Below, one piece after another: positions 34,401 to 49,400 of a stretch of 64,000 bases of DNA. A program made the position numbers and the translations under genes. The stretch's first letter is position 1; each line of letters opens with the position of its first letter. This DNA is from Anticarsia gemmatalis. Lineage: Eukaryota; Arthropoda; Insecta; Lepidoptera; Erebidae. Location: positions 2,294,001 to 2,358,000 of the forward strand of contig NC_134769.1 of NCBI RefSeq assembly GCF_050436995.1. The letters run 5' to 3'. A model generated the notes under the pieces. That model did not search any database. It was not told the DNA's origin and was given only the letters and a program-made list of their open reading frames with translations.

Positions 34401-37400
34401 TTAAAAAATAGAATGTAAAATAAATGTATGCTTAAAAAGTTAAGAAGGTGAATCCCCGAAAAGTATCATAGACAAATATCTCGTTTTCACTTCACAAAGG
34501 CAAAGGAATTCAGTTGTACAACCAAGTTTTGCAACAAAATAATTACAGGTCTGTTAAAAACTTCGCAGACATTACAAAAAAGGTTTTTATACCTTTTATG
34601 AGTTAAAAAATGTAATCTCAAATAATGATTAAGATCTACTCGTGTCTTTGGAACGTGACTTGAGTGAATTTAATTTAATTTGACTTAAAAATAACTTTTA
34701 CGTAAAAGATTAAAAATGTCGAGACTGATTAAAAAGTTTTTTCAACGCTCAATTTTTTTGTCGTCTAAATGTTTTAAAATGTAACAGATTAAAAAGTTTT
34801 TGTCTACATTACTTTTGCATCCCTTTTCAGTGTTGCCAACTCTACGTCTTTTTACGTAGATCTACGTATTTTGAGCCTTCCACGCAAACCTACGAACTTT
34901 AGTCCCAGAATCTACGTATTTTCTATCAAAATTATTCAATTGCAAAATAACATATCCCGTTATTAGACTGAATGGGCATTATTTTTGTTACTTTCGTAAA
35001 AAAAAGTTAATAAACGTTCCGTTTTATACTAGCGCATACTCGCCTCGCCTCGCCACTCAACTTATTATTACGCCATTCATTTTAAAAACAGTGTCAGTCA
35101 TCAGTCAATTCAAAAGAACTGAGACTCATGTGACTGTGTAAAACGAAACGTCTTGGCGTCTTCTGTCGTCTGAAAATGATAATAAAAATTGAATAATTTA
35201 AATAAATCGATGACCCTGAAAGTAGCGAACTTTTTTAAGTTATCTGTAAGTGGTGGTTTCACATGTAGAATGTAGATATTGTAAAAACTAACCGGCTACT
35301 GGAATATTTATTTATTTATTATTATTTTTGTTCACGGAGATATCTCTCTAACCAGTTTTATCTATCTGCTGTCTGTCTGCAACTTTTAGGGTCTTATGAA
35401 TTGTCGTTTTATTCACTTTTACCTACCCTACTGTCTTAATTTCAATTAAAAAAAAAAGTACGTAGATCTACGTATTTCTCATATGGAAATTTTACTATTT
35501 CTACGTAATTTTCTAATCTGGCCTACGCCTTTTTCAAAATCCAAGTTGGCAACACTGTCCCTTTTATTAATGCGTTGAGAGAGGGAGATAGCGTATAGAT
35601 AATATCGCAGGGTTTGTGTTAAAGGGCAATATGTTTATTACAATTTGAACGTATTAAGTTAAGCGAGAAGTATTTTACAACCTACTACAAGTTACAATGT
35701 GTGAATTCTATGAATTTAATACACGTACTCATTAATAAGATTAATTATATATTTCTAGTAGTAATTCCTTAGAAGATATTGAGACAAGGTGTATGTGAAT
35801 GAAGTAAATTAAGTATGTGCGAATCAGTTTGAGTAGATTGTACGTCTTCTGGTCTCCGCCTACCCATATGGTAAGAAAGCGTGATTTTATGTATATGTGA
35901 ATGATATAATGAGTATATTAATAGTTTTCGTTAACACACAGTTTACTAACCCCCGATATCTGAGGTACATTGAGCGGTAGTTTATGTATTCAATAGCGTT
36001 TAAACTCATTTAAAAAAAAATGCTAGTGATTACATAAACTGCCGCTAAATGTACCTCAAAAACCGGGGATAAGTCATAACTTTATTATAACATATCAAGT
36101 ATCTGTCATTTTAAACGCACACATACTCATTTTAATTCACACACACAACGAATACATTCATAGACAACGCATACAGATGCATTTGAACGTAAGTAACCAT
36201 AGATACAGTTGTAGATTCGAAAATTAAAATTAAACATATCTCGTTGCGCGTCGATTTTAAAACGACGGCCGGAGCGCGTGCGCTGCACAATTTATTTTTG
36301 AATTTGGAACGCAGACTTCGCGCCGTTTTATACACCATCATGGCGGATTATTCGCGCGTTTTTGATTCAGTAACATTTTTTATTTATAAAAAAATGTGAA
36401 AAAATATTTTGATTAAAATTTTCAGTGTCTATCAAACTGCTGTTTTAGACTAGAGAACAAACTGCTAGGTAATAAAGTCGTATAAATGATTCCTAGCAAA
36501 ATCACTAAAGTGCACACAATATATTATAGGCCTATGTCCAACGCATAATATGACATTCCCCAAAGATAAGTAAACAACTTCTGAATCTTAAATTCTAATA
36601 AGAATACGAATTTACATAGAACAGTCAGGAAAGACTAGCCAATAAAGCTCTATTAAAAAAAAACTTTCAGTAATTAAAAAAGAATACCACCAAATCAATT
36701 CTATTCCAGTAATTTAAAAAAAGAACATGGCAAACTCCAACTAGCTTCCATAATGAAAAACAAAACAAATGCCGATCTGTGATTAAAAAAAAACAAATCT
36801 GTCAAAAAATATTTTTAAATAACTGTCACAGAGTAAAATAACGTTATGAAATCCCATCTATAGATTAACTAGAGTTTGAAAAGCAACGGTTTTATACGCC
36901 ATACGCCCACGTCTTGTCTAGACAACGGTCGCCTCGTTGCTGTTTTTGAAATACACTGACAATTCACAACGAATAAAACGTTAGTTTCTCTTTTTGGTAT
37001 AGATTTATTAGTTTTATATAACGGTTTGATAATACTGTTATTTTATTGATAGCTTTTGATAAGTCCTGTATGACAAGATGTGAATAAAGCAAGGGAAGTT
37101 TATGGTGCTGGGTGGCGTTTTCTAGTCTCTGCCTATCCTCATGAGAAGAAGGCGTGATTTAATGTTTGTATGATAGCTTTTGATAGATGTAGCAATAGGT
37201 TTGCCCCGTATTACATGGGACTCACATTGTTAAGAGAGAATTGCGAGTAATTCATACACCTCTGCCTAAACCTACGGGTATAACAGGCGTGATGGTATGT
37301 CTGTATGATAGCTTTTCTAGATACTTAAAATAGTGTTATTTATAGGAAACTGAAGGAAAAATAACTAAATTATTGATGATTTTCAATGCATAGAGTTCAA

Positions 37401-40400
37401 AATAAAAACAATATCTTTGAATCAAACTAGATTCTCTGTTGTCTTATTAGAAGAGCATTCCAATTAAAAATCGATTAAATGCTTGTTGGAAATAATGTAT
37501 TGCACATTGCTGTTGAGTTTTGAGATAGTAAAACAGTTTCACGCTTTTAAAACAATTTTAAAAATACTAACGGCTAGTTTCACAGGTTACGGATAAGTGT
37601 TGAATAACCGAATCGGTAGATAAACTACTTGAAACTGTATGAAAACAGCTGACAATCAGTTTAAGAAACGGAATTTCAGTTAACCCATACTAACTCCGAA
37701 ATTATGAAAGCACCGGTTTTAAGACTATCCTTCCATGCCCTTATAACTATTACTTATCCATAAGATAAGTTATCTGAGGAGGTTAAAAAAGGCGTTGATT
37801 CGTTTAGTACACCATCAATCCTTTACTTTAACGGCTAAGCAGAAGTATATTATTACTCTAGGTGAGCAATAGGCGTATTGATTTATTACTGGCCTGCAAC
37901 TTTGTCTACTAACACTCGTAGAAACAGGATATTTTAGACTATTTGCGAGTTTTAGACTCAAAATAGTCATGTTTTAGTACTGAAGGTATCGTATGAATAA
38001 ATTATTGTCATTTTTTAAGGGTCCGTATCCAAAAAGTACATACGGGACCTTATTTCTCAGACTTCGCTGTCCATATGTCTGTCACCAGGCTGTATTCCAA
38101 AAACCATGATAGTAAGACTGTTAATGATGTATTTTTTTATACAGCTATAACTACAAATAGTAAAAAACAGAATAAAATAAAAATTTTAGTAGTTGTTTCA
38201 AATTCTGTCCTGCTTTATCGTTCTTTCGAGAGCTTGCGTTTTGTAGAAAGATATTTCAGTTAAATAAGATAGAAAACCGTAATTGAACTAGCAAGTAAAA
38301 AAATTTAACCCCTTTTATATCCAAACTTATCACCAAAAACTATCCACGTCTCTTTCTTTCCCACTAAATTAGGATATACACATCTCTTTCTATAGCGACT
38401 CTAATAGAGCGTTTGTACTGTTGAATATTTCAAACGTATTAGCAATTTAAATACAATTGTAATATTATTAATAAGTGTATCATCGACATTATCCACTGAA
38501 GTGTATAAAGTGTAATTCAATGTATTTGTATTGAATAATTGAATGCATCCAAAATATATCCCCTGGAAACGTCAGGCTCACATCAACCCCCACTATAACT
38601 ATAGTTTTGTATGTATTTGTGAATTTATACAACATTAATCATTGCTATTGGAAATTTAAATTATCGGGCCACGAATTTACGTGCACACATGGTGGTGCAA
38701 CTCACCCCCCACCCAGCCGGGGTGGATCATAGGTGGGGTCACGCACCCGCCCAACTATCACCCCCTTTTCACTCCACCCTCTTCGCCCCCCAACTATTTT
38801 AGGGGTGGGCAGCGGGCATAAAAAAATATAATAGTATTCCACCTGCGTTCGACCGGAATTCGTATTGACGTGCCGTTAAATATGGATATCGCAGCCATTT
38901 TGTTGAAAGATAATTTTGGCAACGTTTTACATTAAAATTTCGTACGCGAATTTATGTTTTAACTGTGTATTTTGTTGTTATATAAAGGGTGATTTATAAA
39001 AGAGATTGGGGTTGTAGATGAGATTTTAAAAGACATATTGGCAAATAAACAGCCTCGCAAATCGTTGAACTGAAAACTAGCTATCTAAAATGCTCTTATA
39101 ATACTGTTTTACTCAAGATATTAGGCATATTTCACTACACCAGATAGCCGTACGAAATAATACTGAAGATTTGTAGTGACTCTACATTGCCTTACATAAT
39201 TAGTATTTATAAAACCCTTACTAAACAATTAAATAGTAATCACACGTTTACTCTGCCTTAGTATGTTCCAAAATCCGTCTTACGTTATCCAAAAAAACAG
39301 ACATCTTTGGATAAAAACTCTCATAATTGAATAACCAACCAAAAAAAGCAACTACCTCAAAAAAGAAAGAAAAAGCAAATGTTATTCATTCATAACTTTT
39401 TAATTGTAATCGATTCGAAAAACAGAACATTTAAAAGTATTCTGTTAAGTTTGTTAAAGTAATAAAAACTCTAGAGGGTTGAGAACTTTCGAGAAGAATC
39501 TTTGCTTTTTTTATCTCGTTTTTTTTTTAATTTTCACCGCGGCGCTATCTTTCGAATGCTTCAGTGGTCAAATAAAAACTTAAGGAGTTTTCAACGAACA
39601 TAGAATACTGTAGAGTCGAATAGGAAATTATTTTTTTTGTAGTTTATTTTTTTTAAGTAGATGAATATTTTTATGACAAGATGTATGGATGTGAATGAGG
39701 CGAGGGAAGTTTGTAAGGATTGTGCCAAGTCGCGTTCTTTGGTCTTTACCTAACTCTATATGAAGAAGACGTGATTTTATGTATGTTTAAAAGGTAAAGA
39801 TGTTGTTTTTGAGGCAGTTTTTGTTGTAGTATATGGTTTATTATTTTGCAATCTTTCTCATTCTGGGAGGATATAGTTATACAGAAATTATGCGTAAATA
39901 TTATATCTAAAATATTAACCTGAGTGATTTTCCTGAGTAATGTCAGGTATATACCTAATTTACGGCCTTCATTTACGTACCTATTTATTAATACATTTTT
40001 GAGTATTAATTATAATTATGTTTTGTTACACGTTAATTGGCAGGTATCCAAAAATAAATATAAATTAATTTGAGGAAAACAATTTGTTTGTTACTATTAA
40101 ATTGTTAATTGAAATAACCAAAGTTAACTTTAGAAAAATATATCTTAATTAATCTTAATACTTAGTTTTGTTCGTAAGAGACAATCTCAGAAACTGCTTG
40201 CACGATTCTAAAATGTCTATCTCGAAATAGTATTCATTAAATAATATTTTTATTATTTAACAATGTTGTCATTTACAACATAAAACATTAATAATGCTCC
40301 ATTTTCTCTACATCACGGAATAATCTCTTTATAACGAAGATGATTCCGTAAATCACGAAATTATCGTTATACGTGGACGGAGTATTTTTTATAAGTCCGA

Positions 40401-43400
40401 GGTATAATTTAACACATGACATGATAGGAAATCCCTTTGTTAATTTGGAAAATCCTAATTAAATATACAAAAACAGTGATAGACAATAAAGTTCATTGTG
40501 TTATGTATATTGTTCTAAATAAAATAATACTACCTTTAATTCAATAAACCGGTAAGTATGATGAAATAAATAAATATAGAAGAATCGTAATATAAACTAT
40601 TAATATGACTAGTTACTAGTTAAAAATGTTTTATATCTTCTGAGTAATTGAGACTATTTCGCGGAAAAAGTATCCTACGTCGCTTACAGGAAGCTCTTTT
40701 AAGTAGGTAATGTTATAAATTATGTACATTTTTTAGAAACAAATTAGTTTTTATGCAGAAGTTTTCAAAATCAACGTGACGTTTAATATTTATTTATAAG
40801 TAATAAGTTTATTAATTAAGACCAGGCCAAAACACTAAGTAAATCAAGGAACAAAAATCATCTATCCCGGTATAATATTTATGCATGCTAAATGCATCTA
40901 TTTGTGAAATAACATACATATATAACATCACGCCTTTTATACCCGAAGCTGTATGAAATACACACACGTTTCACCATTGACAATATTAGTCGAATATTAG
41001 TTAAAGTAAATTCAAGATAAATATAATTTCAAAAGTTTTTTAACCTAACCGTCTCCACTCCTCTCTAAACCTCTAACAGTCAACTTAAGAAAGATAGTCA
41101 AGCAACTCCTGAAAAGGGTACACGTTTCAGCAACGACTAAAAAGATTCAAACTCCCGCTGAAGGAGGGGTTAAGCTGAAAAAAGATAAAAATAGATAAAA
41201 AAAACATCCCAGTTCTTCGCCTGAAGAAAAATGCAAAAGGAACAAAAACTAGTTGGCAAGTTTTCCGCGCTAGGGTTGCTAACGACATCCGGTATTTTAT
41301 CTTAATGTCTTCACCTAATTAATGTATGTATTTTTAAATATTTATACACTTTTTGTATACATTTTTTTGCCTTATGTTATGCGTATTTTAGTTTTGTATA
41401 AACTTTTGCGTGTGATAAACGTAAGGGGAATGAAAACTATGATGTTTGACTAAAGCTCTGTATTGTTATAACAGACCAACTTTTGTATTTATGATATTAG
41501 TATAGAAAAGTGTGTTTTTTTGATGACATATAAAAAGTATAGGCCAGATTCAAGACTCATAGATCTGCCAGTTAAGTGTCAGATTACCTACCTGGTAGAT
41601 AAAGTACGGGGTCTAGATTTTAGAAAAACTACAAATGTTATAATTAAGTTTATGAATCTCATAATTCGATCTTTGCTAATGTAGTGGACACCTTCATCTC
41701 TCGCAGTTGTTATATTATTTAAAAGATAGAATAATATTTATTCTATAATACTCCATTGCCTTTGTCAATTATTAATCTAGTCACGTAACCTGTATTATTG
41801 GCGTAGAAAATAATGAGAAAATATTCTCTTGAGTACAAATGGACGTCTAGAAATTGCGTTAAACTATTCAGTTGCAATTTTTGTATCGACATTTTATAAG
41901 GTATATAAATATATACGTAGTATGTATAAAACCGACTTCTCTATATAAAGTATTGTTAATCAATAAGTGTCGAACTAATATAGGGGTTGAAAAAAATCCA
42001 TTCTGATTGGATCAATCGATCGGTCCCCTCGTTTAAACGCCAAAATAGCATCACGCCAGTCATACCCAAAGGTGTAACCAAAACTGTGTGAAATGTACCC
42101 GTGTAACGCTACTTATACAAAAAGAACATTCCGCTTGCTATACTATACGTTGCAAGAAGAAATGTATTAACCTCCGTTACGTAATGTACAATGTTAGTCC
42201 CATGTAATTGGGGGCTAGACTATTGGCTACCGGGTACGTTATAAAACTCCGGGATACTATTGAATATATCTTTATATTAATTATAAGGCCATGTATAAAT
42301 ATATAATATCCCGCCTGTTAGACGCGAAGGTGTAAGCAGAGGTGTATGAAATACACATTTGAATTTAAAGTCTAATATATTATAAAGTCCCCAACCCGTA
42401 CTTGACCAGCGTGGTGGACTCAAGGCCTCTCTTCATTAGGGAGAAGACGACCCAGCAATGGAACATTAATGGGTTAAATTTATATATTATTATAGAAATA
42501 AGTAGTTTTTTTTACTGGCAACCCTGGCAAGAACCGAGATCGTGTGAATAGTAAGAGGTTGGCGAGCCATCAGTCCCGGGCGGCAATTATTTTGATTCAA
42601 CCCCCCACTACCCCATCGGACACTTTCATACAAAAATGTTCGGAGATGTTTAAAAATTCATCTGCAGTTGAATCACTGTTGAATAGTTTAAAGATCGTCT
42701 TTGGAGATTTTTTGAAAGAATCTGAATTATGTATTTTCTTCTCGAAGAAGTGAGTGCAACCATTTGTTTTTAAAAATGCCGATTAATGTATTATTTTCAA
42801 AGATGAAGGCAAAGGTGTGAGTGTTTTGCTCGCAAAGTTTCGATTGTTATGTCATAACAGTCGTTAAGCTATGCCAAAGGCCTATGAGCAGTTTGAACTA
42901 TTTTGACACTAGGATGCCCACTAACTAGATGAACGAATGATGTACCAAAAGGCAAGACTATTGCCATTTTAAAAACACGTTACCAAACTCCAGACTTCTA
43001 TATAACGCTTCAAAATTAACAGAAAAACCCTACTTATTTTATTTACCCGATTCAGGAATCAAGCAAGACATTGCTTGATGCACAATCGTATACACCAACA
43101 GCAATTGAATTCGAGTCATGGTTTTTCTTTTTTATTCAGAAATTTTAAAGACATTAATAGTTCGATTTGAATCATAGTTTCTTCATGATTTTAATCCGAA
43201 GATTAAAAGACAATTTTCTAAATAAAAGGAAATTTTCAAGTACATGGGTGTTGCAATCATAAGCCCGATTAGTCCGTGAGCGGCATTTGCCAGTATTTGA
43301 GCGACTGTGTACCGATAGCGTCCGAAAATTGAGTTCTTGGTATTTGGTTTTACTAGTCATTAAGTTCTAGTGAGCCTTTATGGCTTACCAAAGTCAGATT

Positions 43401-46400
43401 TATCCTAGCCCTTGACATACAATAAAAAATATGACAGAGCATAATTTTATGCATAGGTAAAAAAGAAAAAAGCCACGAACAAAAGAATTTCCTTGTATTT
43501 AGATTGCATTGGTGAAAGATTTAAATCAATATGTACTACTTTAGATTCTTTTCGGTTTCAAAATGACTTTATGCCTGCGACTTTTACTGTAAGGACAATT
43601 CTAAGGGTAAAAGAAATCCTATGTTCTTTTCCAGGATTGGAACTATTGGTATGCCGTACGGTACGTATTTATAACATTATTATGCTCATTCTAATTTTAG
43701 ACTATTTGTATTTTAAATTTCATCAAAATCCGTCCAACAGTTTTTGCGCAACAGATTACTAAACTTTCACATTAACAATATTAATAGTAGCAACTATTAT
43801 TTTGTTCACAAACTTGACCGTTGAAACTAAAAACAAAGACCCCTGCACAATATTTCTTTTCATAAACCCTTTCGTTTATTTTTTGTCTCGTATTGTTCGT
43901 CCAAAGTTAACCCTTTACCTGTTGGACAAAAGGGTCCCGTATGTCAATCTGTATTATTTTTTACGTGTACTTTAATTATTATTTCAACTGCAGTTTTATT
44001 AATGGCGGGTCGTTAGTGCCCGTGTAGGGTTAAGTTTGGAACATTTTTGTTTTAATTAAAAAGTTTTGACTGATTATTTTTTTGGACAATATTTTTTAAA
44101 TTAGGAACATTTTGGAAAAATATTTTTAGTAAATTTTTAGATGAATAGATGTGTCTAACCGGCTTAAAAAAGGAGGTTTTCAGTTTGACCTGTATGCTAT
44201 TGAGAAATGTTTGTGCGCGATAATCCGGCGTTTGCATGAACCGATTTTTCATTATAATGTTTAGTAAACCTGTTACCTTTCAATTAAAATAAATACAATA
44301 TTTACGATAATAATCATTTGTAATAAACAATAGTTAATAATTTAGACAATATTTAATAAATCACTTCCTCAAACAATATTGAACAACAATACGCAAAAAT
44401 AAACCATTGTGAAATAAATAATAATAAAATTATTATTTCAAAGGGTGACCTCGCGCATCCCAATACCTTTGGACAATCACCTACAAAAAATAGCCGGCAG
44501 CTGTCCCTAATATAATGGGCATTTTGTTAGCCAATACTGCCAAAATAATAGTACGTACACTATTATTATGCTAATATAACGCAACGGCTATTATTACGTT
44601 CACAGGTACAGAAAGAATTTCTTCCGGGACGTTAGCCCTTTAGCCCTTTGTCCGAGTGTCGCAGTTGCAGGGTTAAGTTTTTATTATTTTTATTATTGAC
44701 CGGTCGTGACTAATTTTGATGGATCGGAACGCATATGGTAGAACGGGTTAAGCTTTCTATTTTATTGTTTGATGTGTAACGCTTATATTTTTTTTTGTTT
44801 AATAATTTTTATTACATGAAATCATTGTTTATTTCTATAATTATGCGATTCAATAAAAAAGTTACGTTTTATAATAACTGATGGATTTAAAAATGCATAT
44901 GCATACCTACCTACTCGTTAAGGTTAAGTCTTAACCCTCAAACGCGACGTCTTAAAACAAAAATCCCAAAAACAATTAATCATTAAATCAAAAGTCGTTC
45001 TCCAATTAAAATGCACCGCATCATTCTGAACACATTCGTTCGATTGTTCGAAAATTGAATTCTAATCACCATCCCACAATGGGCCCACCACGCCCCCGCT
45101 TCCCCAAAAAATGGGGAAAATGGGAAATTTTCCCTTTCTCTTATAAAATCAGTTCGATTCTTGAAAGGCGGCGAGCAATTAAGTCGAGTATCTTTTGAGT
45201 TTAAATTAAGTGAAAAAAAAAATAGGGGATGAACGATTAATACGTCTGGAATAATGTAGGAACCATTGATCTTTAGTGAATAGGTTCTGTAATTAAAATT
45301 TTTGAATGTTTATTAGAGCTGTTATAATTATGACTTGATTATTATACTTTAGAGACAGTATGACAGCGCAATTGTGGTCATTTTTTGTTCTTTAGGCTTG
45401 AAATTACTGTTTCTGTTCGAACTTTATTCTAAGCTACACTTCATTTGTAGTTACAACATCTTGTTGTTATAAATATAAAGTATTTATTAGACAACAGAAT
45501 TTAATAATAAATTCTCTTAAACATAGAACTAATAAATTATAACAAAATTTTAAGATAAACATCAATAAAACGTACAGACAGGCTAACCCTCCGCTGCAAA
45601 GGTCGCGAATGCCCGCACGCAACAAAATCCAAGCCCGCTCGTTATACATCTACATATTTTTGCTAAACAAAACCAGTTTTCGCCGGTGCGGTATTGCACA
45701 GCGGTACCGTTACTTCGCATCTGGTGATGCAACTTTTGATGCCTATAATAACATAATAGTGCACTTATCTTTGGATACATATCCATACATGAGACCGACA
45801 ACCAGGAAGAATTGCAAGCCTAAGGAACTGTCGTTCTATGAAAATGTAATACTATTCAAAGAAAAAACAATACCACTGCTATTCTTAGAAACAATCAAAG
45901 AAAGCCGCGAGCAAAAATTACAGATTCACAATGTTTCCTATTATTGTGCTGTTAAATAATTTTATAAACAAAAGACTACAAAAATTTGCATGTCCCAACA
46001 ATTAATTGCGAAACGCATTATCCATTGTCTACTAAAGTAAGTAATTTAATTACAAAAAATTAAGAGCAACACGCAATCCTATTCTTTTGCTAATTAAAGA
46101 AGGAAGAATGAAAGAAACGGCTAAGTAGCAAGTTGGGAGCGAAAAAAAAAACAAAAGGCCGCCATAGGGATTTGAATTTCGAACGAGAGAGTTTGCGTGT
46201 TCGCGTCAGTTCGCGTCGTTCCATTTCTGAATTTTTATTTTTTCGCTAATTGTGTCACGATTCTGTTTTGTTTTTATTCTTTTGTTTTTGTCGTCGCTTT
46301 TTAGGGTTAAGATATGATTTAGATTAGCAAAGTTGGCTGGTAGTTGCTTGTCATTGTGTTCTTGTGTGCATATGTGGCGAATGAATATGTAAGATGTGTG

Positions 46401-49400
46401 CAGTTTCTGCATAATACCTTCAAGAACGTAAAACAATTTTGCGTCTACTACAAGTATAACGTTTGAAAAAATTAATTTCTAGTTTCAACACACATAATAA
46501 CAACCGTCGCTTCTGTCAGTAGGACATTCAAAAAACCCTTTATTAACCCTAAAATAACAGACCGTGTCATAAATGACCCGACTTCCGATCACACAATTTT
46601 TTTAGCTTCGATATCGATACCCATAAACTTCGATAAAACTATTATAAATCGATTTCAAGCTCCATTCCGCAGCTGTTGTCCGTTCATAAAGATCTTTAGT
46701 CGGAACACGCCTATTAGCATCGCCAGTGATTTAAAAAAACGACGATTTTTTGAAGAAATTTTGGGCAACATGTGGAGACCAGATGGTATTTAATCTCAGT
46801 GAATGCGAACGGAATAATTGAAGTACATGTTCTTCGAAGAAAGTACTTTGTTGCACGATTATCTGAATTATAATGCAAATAATGTTTGATATAAATAAAA
46901 TAATGATTCGTTTTTTCTTTTTAGGAAGAGGTCATTGACCTTTACGACTAAATTGTTAGCAAAATTACACAAAAGCTTCAATTTAATGTAAAAAAATGAG
47001 AAAGACCAAATGTCATGAGTTGTTGCGATTTAGAATGAGCTCTTTTTGCAACTACATTTTATATTACAATATTATAATAGAATAGAGCTATACGCAATAT
47101 GAATTGCCTTCCGTCCTAATTAAAATTGTCATAAGTATTAAAATTTTCTATAAACCAAATATAAGATTTCAATGTTAGCCAGTTCTAATTCAAACTATCA
47201 TTAGTTAAAGATACGACGTCTCTTTCAAACAGTTTCAATAAAACTACAACTTTGATGAGTTATGGATAAGCAACTCAGATATAACTACAAAATCTGTCAT
47301 AAAAATTAAGTAAGAAACTAAGTACCCATTTCCTAAACATACCCTTTCAATACTTTCCTTTCGACTAGAACATTACTTCAGTGACAAATAGCTAATACAT
47401 TTCATTTAGACATTAGAGCCGCATTTAAAAGTGCCATCTTCATAATAGGTAGTGGTTTTAAAGGTCTACCTAATGGGAGAAATGTCGGAGTGTTTTGTAG
47501 TATAGATGAAGTTACCTTGTTATTTAATAACCTTGTGTTTTTATTTTAAAAGATTTTTGAATTTGTTGTGTGGATGTGTGATTTGATTTCATACTCAGCG
47601 GTGAATGGGTTAATTGTAGTTTTGGTGTAATTTTATTTTTATTATTTTGTTTTTTGAAAAATGTGTAATAAGCGTGTAATAAGGAGGGTTAAGTGTGATT
47701 TTATTTTTTGATATTTTGAAATTTAAAAATATTTCTATATTCTATCTATATCCATATTTTTGAAAAGATGAAGACACGAAATAATGCTGTTTTAAAAATT
47801 TTATGTTTCAAAAAGCATTCGTTTATATTTTTATCATTTCAATGTTTTAAAAGATTGGCTCGTATTTCAACATAACATAATTTTATGCGTGAAACATTTT
47901 CTACTAGAATAATAATATATTTTTGTTAAACAAAACGTCAGTTTCAAGTCAGGAAAACTGTTTTTCTTGCATTGTTAGCTGTTCTATTCATTTATGATGT
48001 TAATTGTCATGGTAAGGCGCCATCTTTGTTTTACTAATGGCGACCTCGATACGGTCGAAAGAAAAATGTTGGAAACACGACTCCGTTTAAATAAGTTATT
48101 TTAATATTGTAGATGTTTCGCGTTGAAACTAACTCGTTTAAATAATATCTAGGTTAATATTATTTTTAGTAGCGTATTTTTATTGTAGGAGCTATGTAGT
48201 ATCGAGCAAGGTTTTTATTAAGATCTCAAAATTTTAAGTATCTATATCTTAATGATATTCGTAAAATTATTATCAAAGAAAATAATATTTTCTAATCAAA
48301 AAATGGCAGCAAATTGGAATCTAAATTTTAATTTCGAAATACCTAAAAAAAAAAGTGTTTCTACAGCAAGAAAAGAACAGAAACATAAATCGTATGTCAG
48401 TCCTGCTTCAAATAAAAACATACCAAAAGAAATCAACTAACTTCGACACCATACAAAATCTTGATTACCCTTACACTAATTATACCATAATTATAACCAT
48501 AAACAAATGGTTCTACACCCCACCATATGGCGCTATAAAAGAAAAAGAAAGGAAAAGATTACAAAAGTTATAATTAATATCAGTAATTATTTCTTTGATG
48601 CGAAGCTATTTGTTTTACGCCAAAGAGTATTGTGTTTTTTTTTCTTTCTTTTGTTAGTTTATGGTTTGGTAGGCGTTTTGTTTTTAGTTTCATTCAAGCT
48701 GAGTTCTTTTTTAAGCATTTGTTGTATGATGTGATTCTCTTTCAAAATAAAGACTATAAATTTGTCGTTTGTTTGTATTGAGTAAACAGAATGATATATT
48801 TGAGTATTTTTTCCGCAAAACTATTGCTTACTTAATTTTGTTTCGATAGAAACATTCTCTTATAAATAAATTTCATACCTGACTAAGCGACAATTTCGAA
48901 CAAAAAAATCATTTCACAAAAAAGTCTTTCGCAAAATTAAATCTCAACTTTTTAAACGTCGCACAGTGGTCCTAATTAAAAAAAGTCCGGGCAAAAATTT
49001 CCAAGACAATTAAAAGAAGAGCGAGACTAAGTCCGATTTAATAACCAATCGGGGCGACACCTTTCGTAAAAAAATTGTAAGAAGAATTTTCTCCCTCGTA
49101 TAATTTCGTGATCACCGGCCCGAACGTCCGGTTCCGTCAAAAAACTGAGATACGACCTTCGGTCCGTCACGTCAAAATTCGTGTAGTATGGATAAGATAA
49201 CGATTGACGTTTATTTTACGTTGAAAAAGTGGTTGAAAGACCTACAGCGGTGTAGAGTTTTTTGCTTTAAGAAATCATTATGAAGACTTAACCTCTGTAT
49301 TATTGAATGTCTTTATAGTGCTAAAAACTGCAGCTGTGGTCTTTTTGGGCGTTGTCGTGAAACGGCCATTAATATTGGTAAAAGTAGATGATACATCATT

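Larger units (their letters stand above)
30842..34819. other. intron stretch: AT-rich, few features
   Basis: Apart from the inverted arms at 31711 and 33832 and a 5S-like SINE tail scrap at about 33695-33765 (aactttgacactatgttgac), I recognise nothing. Confidence 0.4.

Noticed and set aside
42544..42753. Plus-strand 69-codon ORF
   Set aside because: No domain, lies between SINE scraps in the intron; chance ORF is simpler.
45609..45959. Plus-strand 116-codon ORF with an RYRYFASGD segment, briefly considered as a transposase relic
   Set aside because: The resemblance to a Harbinger-type helix is too short to trust; no catalytic block or termini are visible.
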